Below are positions 13,101 to 25,100 of a stretch of DNA of 64,000 bases, piece after piece. A program made the position numbers and the translations under genes. The stretch's first letter is position 1, and the number at the start of each line of letters is the position of its first letter. The notes beneath the pieces are model-generated. The model was not told the origin of the DNA, did not search any database, and saw nothing but the letters and a program-made list of their open reading frames with translations. Source of the stretch: Siphonodentalium dalli (Eukaryota; Mollusca; Scaphopoda; Gadilida; Siphonodentaliidae); NCBI GenBank assembly GCA_032622095.1, contig CP136064.1:178902011-178966010 (forward strand). The letters are read 5' to 3'.

Positions 13101-16100
13101 TTTAGTTGAAAATATACGGTGAGAGCTTTCCGATGAATGGCAACAAGCCATATTTCCGACATATCCTGAAAAATTACCCATAATTCTGCTGTGGTTATGG
13201 AGCTGATAATTTAGGGCATTACTATACCTTAGAGTTGAGTTGGATATTCGTGCTTACTGGCAAGTTCATAAACTGTTTTCATGATCGATTCCCTGAACAT
13301 CCAACTCAACAGGGTACGTTTATCTCCATTGTAATTAAATCACCGACAAAAAAAATGAAAAGTTCTTTTTTATCGGCATTGCATGTCATGAAGTGAGATC
13401 TCATTTTCAGGTCCATCAAATCTCTGTACATCAACTTCCTGCTTATAGATCATAACTGAATCGATAATCAACAACTTGCAGTTATGCTCGATTACACGAC
13501 TTCTGGCAGTAACGTATTTGATGTGCATTGTCAATCACAATGTGCTATAATAAAATAAAATTTCACTTATCAGCAGGTGATGCTGGTCAGTTGATCAATT
13601 AGATGCATGTTTTACTGTTAGTGACAACTTGAATTTCAATAGTCTCTGTCAGTGACAACTTGAATTACAATAGTCTTTATTTCACTCACATTAGCATATG
13701 TATTCAATGGAATCACAGCCATTGGATACATATTGTTGTCACTGACTAGTGGAATAAATTGTCGGAACCACTTCATGCTGTCATCGCCTAAAGATTACAT
13801 CAAATATCCGCTTCAGTTGATGCCGAAATAATTGACAGGTTATTATCAGTCTTAATCAGAATCTCAAATATTTTAACGAACTCATGGACATGCACAGCAA
13901 ATATATTATCGCCCGTCTGCAACTTATTTGATAATTTAAGCTTCATGTTGGTTTGGAAGTTTTCTTGGCCAATGTTTTGGCCATTTTGGAAATTGTTTTG
14001 CTGTTTTGAAGAAATATCAAAAGGCCAAATATAGGAAAAGAAATAAACAAGCAAAGAAAAGTGCATGAAAATAACCAACTGTGATAAATTCTGAGATGGA
14101 GGCATATAATAATATTGACACTGAAAGTGTGTGCCTAGTTGAACTCCACATATACAGTAAAATTATTTCCTTGGTCCATTAATTACAACATCATCATCAT
14201 TATTGTATTTTACAGAGGGTATGTTTATTCAGTGCTACATGTTTGTCCAGCCTGGTAACAAGGTCGCTGGTATGGAGCCCACAGATGAGGGATTCGGTAG
14301 AACTGACAGCTGGACCACTCAGGGTCAAGACTTCACAGCTTTCCAAAGTGCTCCAAAATGGACTGACGCGAATGGACAGGTATTTAACTCTTTATGTACT
14401 AAATACTCATTGACAAGCAGTTATCCCTTCGGGAATGTTCAGATAATAAGTTCAATAAACGAATTATCTGACACAAATTAATAACGATATCATAAATAGC
14501 ACCCCCCCCCCCCCCAGCTTGTAACTTGGCACATATGTTTAGTACCATGCGAACCTGTGCCCCCCAGCTTGTAACTTTGTCTGAGCTTTTATATCTAGAC
14601 TTTTTTGGTAATTTTTTAGAAACTTGACACAGATGTTTAGTACGATGGGAACCTGTGTGCATGCGATTATGTGGTCCATCCCACTTTTTTTGTGGAGTTA
14701 TCCCCCTTTTTTTATTTAGAAAATTTTCTCAAGATGCATAGTTTTGTCCGAGCTTTTATTACTACATTTTTCAGTAAATATTTTTGAAACTTTGCTCAGA
14801 TATTTAGTATTATGGGAACCTGTGCACCTGCGATTATGAGGTCTGTCTGACATGTTTTCGATAATTCATGAGTAAACATATAAAAACTGGCCTGCTGGGA
14901 AATTTTTGTTGTGAAATGTATGAATAAAAACCTGTCTGCTGGGTAATTTTGCAGGTAAAAAATAAATATAAAAACCTGCCTGCCTGCCCATTTTGAAAAT
15001 AAAAGTGTCTGAGAGAAGATAATCAACTTTGTGTGGCCTAAGCTATCCTCATGTTAACATGTACAGTAATGCCCTAAGTAATCGACTCCTTAACCACAGC
15101 AAAATTATGGGTAATTTTTCAGGATTTTTCAGGATTAGTCGGAAATATGGCTTGTTGCCATTCATCGGAAAGCTCTCACTGAAGTGAAAGCTTTCTGATG
15201 AATGGCAACAAGCCATATTTCCGAAGTGAGAGCTTTCCGATGAATGGCAACAAGCCATATTTCCGACCAAATCCTGAAAAATTACCCATAATTCTGCTGT
15301 GGTTAAGGAATCGATTACTTAGGGAATTACTGCAGTGTTCACGCTGGACCGAAAAAAACTTTAGCCAAAAGTTTAGCCAAATGAAAATTTTATTAGCCAA
15401 ATGAAAAAAACTTTAGCCAAATGTTTTTTGGCCAAATTAAAAAAAACTTTGGCCAAATTAAATCATCGTTTTCTGGTCGGTTCACAATTGATGACTAAAA
15501 CGTAAAATCTAACAGACACAGGTATTTTTATATATATCATTTATTAAAAAATTATTAATCTTTATGTGAAAGAGTGATTTGGGGGGGGGGGGGGGGGGGG
15601 GGTAACCCGGGATTGTCCTTCTTAATTTTGTTTTTGTTTGTTTTATATCAATATTTTGTTTTAAATCATTAAATATTTATCCTTGCGAAAATATCTAAGT
15701 GACATCTGGAAACTAATAACTTAATATTGTTACGCCATTATAAAATTACAATCTGTCATAAAAGCATGCATATTATTTTGACTGTATCGGTATTGACGAC
15801 AAATAGCCACAAAATATCGGTCGTGATTCACATTTGGCTGATTAAGCTATTGTCTTACACTTGGTGCTCATAAACCTCGACTGTCATAAATACAATGTCA
15901 TCATAAACATGCATTGTGCGGGAGTCCCGTGAGTGACCAGACAGACAATGGGGGATTAGGGGATTAAATGTAAAATAATAACCTTTTGCTGTTTCGTGCA
16001 GAGTGACGTAATCTTTCTCCAGATTAAAACAGCCTGTTACGAACAAATTGCTTATATACCAGCGTCAATGCACACTTTACAAAATATTGCTTTCTTCACA

Positions 16101-19100
16101 TTGTCATGATTCAACCACGGTCGGTTTAATGTCCATGCGTCTTTGAATGTCCGTCTTGTGAAAACTAAAGATGATTGCATATCACTGTGTGATCGCTTGG
16201 TTGATAGAGTTGTCGATCGGGTTTCCCTTTGTACTGTCCGCGATCGGGTTTCCCTTTGTACAGTCGGCAATATATTCCCAGTTTCGATATTTTCGGACTA
16301 GATCGTTCATATCACAGAATTGAAAACCAACTTGCCAAAATTTATGTTAGATTTGGAAATAAAAATATGTTTACTGTTCACTAATTGTTAGAGCTTACCT
16401 TTTGCTGTTACGGAACGATATTTCATAAGTACGAAAATAACGAAATACTTTCGTCACCTAACTTCGTCTTGAATGTCGATCTATTGAGCGCTTTTATTAA
16501 TTAGCTTTCTGACTCCATGCTTTCAGTCTACATTTGGGGTAAAAAAAAGTTTAGCCAAAATTTTAGCCAAATGAAATTTTTATTAGCCAAATTCGAAAAA
16601 GATTACTGTATTTCTAATGACTATATAATTGTGTTCTTTCAGCTAATTCGCCCTTACTATGATCAATACAGTTGTCTTGTTGTGTTGATATTCGGAGCAG
16701 CTGTGTCATATGATCCAGACCCAGGGCATAAGCAAGCCGGTAAAATCTCGCTGAATGATGGAAGGTTAACTGAGAAAAATATCATTGGATGGACCGTTGT
16801 TCCATTGTTTGAAGGGTAATTTCTTCTTTTTAAGAATATAGAATCTTGTTACCTTGGTATTCAGTGGTGTTTTAAACCTGCACTGGGGCACCATTAAAGA
16901 TTATGTGCCAGTGCACTCTCCTATATATGCTAGTCTTCCATAGGTCACCTCGCATATATAAGAGAATGTGCTGGCTTACAACGTCACTGTAACTATAGTT
17001 AGGCCAATGTGTGTATTCTCTTATATATGCTGGGCTCCCTATGGGAGACTTGCATAATAAGCGAGAATGCATTGTCACTGGGTTTTCAAAAAATTTCATG
17101 AAGCTCCAGTCTTTGAATGGTTAACTTTTAATCACAATAGACTGCATTCCTCTATATACACATTACTTTATATTAACCCTTTATATTCTAAATACTCATT
17201 GACAAGTAGTCCCCTTAAGAAATGTTCAGTTAATAAGTTAAACCATAGGTTGTTTGTTGAAATTATTATCTAAACATTTCCCACCAAAAAATATGAATCG
17301 TTCTGTACTTTTTAGCTCAACTTTACTTTGTAAAGTTTGAGCTATTGCCATGGCTTTGTCGTCTGTGTGCGCATGTGTGCGTAAGGCATCAACAATGCAG
17401 GCTACAGGTCGTACCTTTGGTCGGATCATTATGAAATTTGTCATAGCTGTTGACATCAACATTTAGACCAGAATGATTAATTTTGGGGTCATTCGGAAAA
17501 TAAACATGGCCGCCAGTGGCCATCTTGGATTTCAAAATTCAATCCATTAGCACGGGTTACAGGCCGTACTGTTTGTCTGATCATCATGAAATTTGTCATG
17601 GATGTTAATTTTGACATGTAGATGGGAACGAGTAATTTTGGGGTCATTCGGCCCAAAAACATGGCCACCAGCAGCCATCTTGGATTTTACTCTTTGTATG
17701 ACTAAATTCTTTAGCATGGGCTACAGGTCGTACTTTTAGTCTGATCATCATAAAATTTGTCAAGAATGTTAATAATGACATGTAGATGGGAACGAGTCAT
17801 TTTGGGGTCATTCGGCCAAAAAACATGGCCGCCAGCAGCCATCTTGGATTTTACTCTTTGTATGACTAAATCCTTTAGCACGGGCTACAGGTCGTACCTT
17901 TAGTCTGATCATCATAAAATTTGTTATGGCTATTGAAATTGGAATGTAGATGGGAACGAGTCATTTTGGTGTCATTCGGACAAAAAACATGGCCGCCAGA
18001 GGCCATCTTGGATTTCAAAATTTAATCCATTAGCACGGGCCACAGGTCGTACTGTTCGTCTGATCATCATGAAATTTGTCATGGTTGATAATATTGACAT
18101 GTAGATGGGAACGAGTAATTTTGGGGTCATTCGGCCAAAAAACATGGCCGCCAGCAGCCATCTTGGATTTTACTCTTTGTATGACTAAATCCTTTAGCAC
18201 GGGCTACAGGTCGTACATTTAGTCTGATCATCATAAAATTTGTCATGGCTGTTGAAATTGGAATGTAAATGGGAACGAGTCATTTTGGGGTCATTCAGAC
18301 AAAAAACATGGCCGCCAGCGTCCATCTTGGATTTCAAAATTTAATCCATTAGCACGGGCCACAGGTCGTACTGTTCGTCTGATCATCATGAAGTTTGTCA
18401 TGGATGTTAATATTGACATGTAGATGGGAACGAGTAATTTTGGGGTCATTTGGCGAAAAAACATGGCCACCAGCAGCCATCTTGGATTTTACTCTTTGTA
18501 TGACTAAATTCTTTAGCATGGGCTACAGGTCGTACCTTTAGTCTGATCGTCATAAAATTTGTCATGGATGTTAACGATGACATGTAGATGGGAATGACTC
18601 ATTTTGGGGTCATACGGCCGAAAACATGGTCGCCAGCAGCCATCTTGGATTTTACTCTTTGTATGACTAAATTCTTTAGCACGGGCTACATGTCGTACCT
18701 TTAGTCTGATCATCATAAAATTTGTCATGAATGTTAATAATGACATGTAGATGGGAACGAGTCATTTTGAGGTCATTCGCCCAAAAAACATGGCCGCCAG
18801 CAGCCATCTTGGATTTTACTCTTTATATGACTAAATTCTTTAGCATGGGCTACAGGTCTTACCTTTAGTCTGATCGTTATAAAATTTGTCATTGATGTTA
18901 ACGATGACATGTAGATGGGAACGACTCATTTTGGGGTCATTCGGCCGAAAACATGGCCACCAGCAGCCATCTTGGATTTTACTTTTCTCTTCATGTCTAT
19001 AAACTAGTATTAGACATTCAACTTTCCACATTTCTAATCGCTCCATTGACTGTAATACATTAAATTATTCCCTTTCCAAGTTGAGCTACAATGTCATTGA

Positions 19101-22100
19101 CACTTTCATATTATCTTTTCATCATACTGGTCTCTGCTCATTTTTCCTGAACATCCCTCTAAATGAATAATAGACCATTCCAATATTTACTTTTATAGCC
19201 CAATGGGAGAATCCATTTAGTATAGAAAGGGTTAAAGTGAAGTCAAACACTTGCCGCTGTGTACAAACCCGCACACAAACAAGTCTGCAAATAGTGTGTC
19301 TGTCAGTTGCAGAATGAGGTCCTCAAAGAGTGAATTAAGTGACGCTACCCCGCACAACGGGGACCTCTGGGGACCTCATTCTGCTTAGGCCTCATCTTCT
19401 GGGAAGTATCTATTGTCTCAAATTAGCATTGTTTTAGTTACTTTTTTGGAATTTTCTATATCCCCTAATTTGCAGAAGATAAAATGCATAATCGAGGTGA
19501 CTATTAAATGGGTGAACATCACAAACTTCAACTGGGGAACTTCAATTTGATCCTATGTCTCTCAGAGCAGTTTCAAGGCCTAAGCAGAATGAGGTTCTCA
19601 AAGGGTGAATTCGGTGATGCTATAAATTATACGAAGTGATTCTTCTTTTGGGGAATCAATTACATTTGTTTATCAATGATTGACTGGGACAAAGTGAGGA
19701 CTAAATATGTACAGTTTTGCATAATTCAGATGTTGCAATTTCCAAAATACAACTCTGCAACATAAGTTGAATTCCGTTACAGGTGTGAATCCAAGATGGC
19801 CGAGGTCACACTATGGTGTGGCTAATGTCGCTATACTTGATCTACAGTCCCTGAATGAATACAGGCAATCATTTTGTATTTTATGTTTTCATTAATAAAA
19901 ATGCTATAATTCTCATCTAATATGTATCAATTTAATTTCAGAAATTCCACGAAAATGGGTGTCCACCAGGTTCCAATAATGAAAGGGAAGCCAGATTCAA
20001 ACATGTTAGAAGGATTTATTCTCAACCCACTAGAGAGTGTGGTCAGACAGAAAAAGTTTACAGCTTCCAATTTTTATGTAAGTTGCATATTTTAAATGAA
20101 CATGGCTCCTTTGTAGTTTTGAACCTCAAACTGATGATTATGTAATTTGGTAGTAGGTACACTGTTATACAGTTCGAAAAAAACTCATGGAAGTTATCCA
20201 GAATTATCCATTTTCAATTTTTGTCACCCAACTTTTTCAAATTTCGGGGGGACTTCATCCATCCTTCCGTCCATTTGTCTGGATTTGGGTACCTTAACTG
20301 TGAAATCAAATTCTCCTACACTGCATATCCTATTTACCTACATTGTTACTGACAAATTGAAGATGTGCAACAGCTATAGTATTGATGGAAATGTTTTTTA
20401 TTTTTGAGTTAACCCTTTACCCAACAGAAGGGCCCTGTGCCAATGCATTCTCTTATATATGCGAGTCGACCATAGGTCGCCTCGCATATATAAGAGAATG
20501 CATTGGCTTAACACATTAAAAATTATAAAATTGTTAAAGAATGTAAGAAAAAATGGTAAAAAGTGTTAAAAAAAGATTTTTTTTAGGCCAATGCATTCTC
20601 TTATATATGCGAGGCGACCTATGGTCGACTCGCATATATAAGAGAATGCATTGGCACAGGGCATAACTGTAACTATCACAATGTGGTCAAGGAGCCGGTT
20701 CCAATGATATCCATATTTGTATGGTTCTATTGAGACAGACCGACGATATTTTAGGCCGTTGAAGCTTTATTTGGCCGGTTTTGGCCGGTTTGTTGGGTAA
20801 AGGGTTAATGACCCTTTCACGACTTAGAAAATTTTGAGTGAATATGCACTTGGGCGCCTAAACTGTGAAATCAACTCCTCCTACAGTTTGTACCCTATTT
20901 ACCTAAAACTTCAGGACATTGTTACTGACACATTGCAGATGTGCAGCAGGTATTGTGTTGATGGAAAATGTTTTTATTTTAGTGTCATTGATCTTTTCTC
21001 GACTTAGAACATTTTGAGTGAATATGCGCTTGGGTGCCAACCCCGCGACTCATGATTGAGTCATTAATAAAACTGACTAGTTAGCAGTCAGAACACAAGC
21101 TTTATACTAGGCGCATGACTAATCTGAGTATGGAGTGACCAGAGTAGACAACAGTAAATTTTAACCCTCCTGATTGACACAAGGCCAGAGATATAATCCA
21201 TATAGTTCAGTATATTCGGGCTCTCTTTAAAGAAAACATTTATTGTACTCTCAAAATAATATATAGTGTTGATGGAAAATGTATTTATTTTAGAGTTATT
21301 GACCTTTTCTCGACTTAGAACATTTTGACTGAATATGCACTTGGGTGCCTTAACTGTGAATCAACCCTACAATTTGTATCCTATTTACCTAAAACTTCAG
21401 GACATTGTTACTGACACATTGAAGATGTGCAACATAATTTAGTGAATATTGACTTTGTATCATATTGGTGTAATCAACTCCTCCCTGCCACCTTCATCGG
21501 GGAACATTTTGGTCAGCGGCTTTTTATCAGTATAGAATTGAGACAAATGCTCTTCATTTTCACCATTCATACTCACAATGAATGTTTTTTATTGTTTCAT
21601 GCTAAAGAAAAATCTGATCATATGGAAATGTTCACATTTTCTCTATTATTTCCTTTATAATTTGGGCTCCGGTCTGCACATGTCTCAATTTGGCACAGGG
21701 GTGTATGCCAACTCTTGTGGTGCAGCATCTTGTTTGTTGAGGTGTTTATGCGATCTGATATATTTCTTCCAGACAACAGGGTGCTTGACTGTTAATATAT
21801 GGGATGGTCACTATGACTACCAAGATATTCCAGACATGCCCGTGAGTTAATATATATTATGTAGAACATGCATGACTTGGGAGTTTACTCTGCCAGAATA
21901 TTGTATATAACATGACTTTCACGCTTTCTGTTTGCTTGAGAGTTGTACCTTATTTCACGTAGATGTCATTTGTGAGATAGATGACTCTACGTGCATGTAG
22001 TCTCGTCTATTTTTAGCACGGTCATGGCTTTGTGCTTGCCGTTGAACATGTGTGTTTCATGCATGCTTATGACATTGAAAGTATAATATTTTTTTTATAT

Positions 22101-25100
22101 ACTAAGTTAGCTGAATTAACCGAATCATCATTATTTTGGATTTTGTTGTTCCTGTCTGCATACGAAGCAAATTATTTTCTGTAGCGATACTTCTGGCCGA
22201 TTAACAAACGTTCCGCAACATCAATTCCATATTTTTGTTTGTCTCAGAAAGTTGCTTCCGGGTGAGAAATTCAACAAATTTGCCACATTATTTTCGATAG
22301 TTTTCGTATATTTCTAAATGGTAAGCAAAAATAATAATCAAATGTAATTCTGTGTTGTGATTACACCATCTAACATGCCAATTTGAAATACAGATGATGT
22401 GAGTGAGCACTGTGTAATTTGTCAATTTGATCTTGGACAAATTGCAATTTGAAAATCCACAGGTCCAACAGGTTAGGAAAATCCTGAAATGAACGAAGAT
22501 TATGTTTAGGCCTACCAAAAAAAAAGGCCAATCGATACAAGATAATGATCAGAGCATATATGATTATGCCAATTTAGTGTCCTGAGGGAGTGATGTAGAT
22601 CCCAATGCGTATCATCATACAACATCTTTTTAGTATAATTATAATCTGCCTCCATTTCGGGGATTTTCTGAACTGCTGATTTGCAAATTGAATGTCACCA
22701 AGATCAAATTAACAAGTTCCACAGTATTCACTCACATCATCTGTATTTCAAACTGGCATATTAGATGAAGTAATCACAAAACAGAAGACTATTTTATTAT
22801 TTATTACTGGTAGCTTACCATTTAAATATATACAAAAACTAACGAAAATAAGGATGCCTTTTGAAAATGTTAGATTCATTCTGCAAATATTGGAAATACA
22901 GGCCTAATTTAAAAAACTCATGGCATCACAGCTCACTCATTTAATTTTTATAATTTGCAGCGATATGACAACGTGCTCCAAGCTACTGGCAATGCTAATG
23001 CTGTTAAGAAAGCAGGTCTTCCAAAAACTGGCAAGAAAGTATCAGACTTTGTTGTGGAAAGCCTGGAGCCAAAAGCTAAGCAGCAAGGAATTAAGAGTCA
23101 GATCTATAAAACAGAGCAGAACTATTTTGAAGAATCTGTCAATAATGTATTTCTTTCCAATATGGTAAGTAATTTAACCCTTTCAGTGCCAAGTCCGATT
23201 TTTGTATCAACCCATATTTCCTTGATCATTTTTCATCAATGTATCACATTATAATCAATAAATTAAAAAAATGCTCAAGGAAATATGGGTTGATACAAAA
23301 ATCAGACTTGGCACTGAATGGGTTAAGGCCATCTCGTTCATTGTTGATCTAATTGAAAATTTTGTCGTAACTATTTGACCTCATAGAACAAATGGCATAA
23401 AACCCTGACATGCCCATCACTGGTATACAGTCTGGTATGTTCACCTCACTCTTAGGCGGGACAAAACAAGAACTTTGCTTCCAAAATTACGTAATGTGAA
23501 CTACTTGATATACTTTCAAATAGCATTAAACAAAATGCCAACGATAATCGGATGTTATAATTGGAAATCATTATTTTTAACAACCAGAATTAAATCGAAA
23601 CAGCCCAACAATATCCCCAATAATTGTGACACACCCCAAACATACATAGGTACATCCCATAAGGGTTTGGATACACTATTCCATCATTTGTGTACATTAA
23701 TGCTCTAAGTAATCGACTCCTTAACCACAGCAGAATTATGGGTAACTTTTCAGGATTTAGTCGGAAATATGGCTTGTTGCCATTCATTGGAAAGCTCTCG
23801 GGGAGAGCTTTCCGATGAATGGCAACAAGCCATATTTCTGACTAAGTCGATTACTTAGAGCATTACTGTATTTCACCATATCATTCTCCACTTCATGTTT
23901 GTACATGTAGGCTAGTTTGTTATTATCACTTTTGTCATAAGTTTTGTAAATATTGTACAAATAAACAATCAATCATTTTTATACCCCCATTATGAAGTTA
24001 TGGGGGCATTTAGGAATTAGTTTATCCATCCATCTGTCCATCCGTCCTTGGACGCAACTTTGTCCGAGCTTGTATTCTTACATTTTCCAGTAAATTTGGT
24101 TTAAACTTGAAACTTGACACAGACATTTAACACTAAGTGAACCTGTGCACCTGCAATTATGAGCAGTTGTGTATTTTTCCCAAAAACAAATATGTGAATA
24201 TCTATGGCTACCCTTAATTAGCCCAATTGCACTGCATGGGGTATCCTCAGTTCCATTGATAGACTCTCACCTCTACTTTAAGATCTTGTTCTTGCTTCTT
24301 CTTGAAAAAATTATTGTACCCATAAACTGATTTATATCGCATAGATACAGACAAAAACCTAACACTGTTAACTTCGTTGATGCAAACAATTGAGAAGTTA
24401 CAGATAATAATGTCACATGCAATGCTGTAAGAACCGTTAGTCTCATAAAACAAACTATAAATTTGAAATAAGTTCAGCTCTCTAATGTGACTGACCTTTC
24501 TACCCTTTTTTTTCAGGCTACAGTTGCACAATCAGCAGGATACAGTTAGATACAGATTGATATGTTACAGATAAGGAAAATGTTAATTTATTGTTAGAAA
24601 TAACTCATAAATAATCCTAAAGTATCATTTTCCATCATTCTTGCTTTGAATAAATTCTCAACCTGATCAGATAGAACAAGCCATATTTCCGACTAAATCC
24701 TGAAAAATTACCCATAATTCTGCTGTGGTTAAGGAGTCAAATATTTAGGGCATTACTGTACTTTCTGTTTAGACACATACTTTTCATCTATTGTATCTTC
24801 GTATACTATGCATTCTGATGTAAACTGTTCCTGTATTATCTGATAGACTGGTGCACTCAGATCAATATCAGTGTTTGTGGAAAGCGTGAAGCGGCTATAT
24901 TTCATGTTAATCCTTTCTAAACTAAATGGATTCTCCAACTCAGTTATAAACATATACATTGGTTTGGTCTATTATTCATCTGGAGGGGTTTGTTGAACTT
25001 ATCGAGCATTTCCTAAAGGATTTTTACTCATCAATGAGTATTTAGTATAGAAAGGGTTAACCTTTTCATGACAGGAGCTGCGCTGGTGCAAAATATCCTG

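Noticed and set aside
14399-14662. 87-codon - strand frame with a GGGGG stretch
   Set aside because: Runs through a C homopolymer and repeat sequence next to a real + strand exon.
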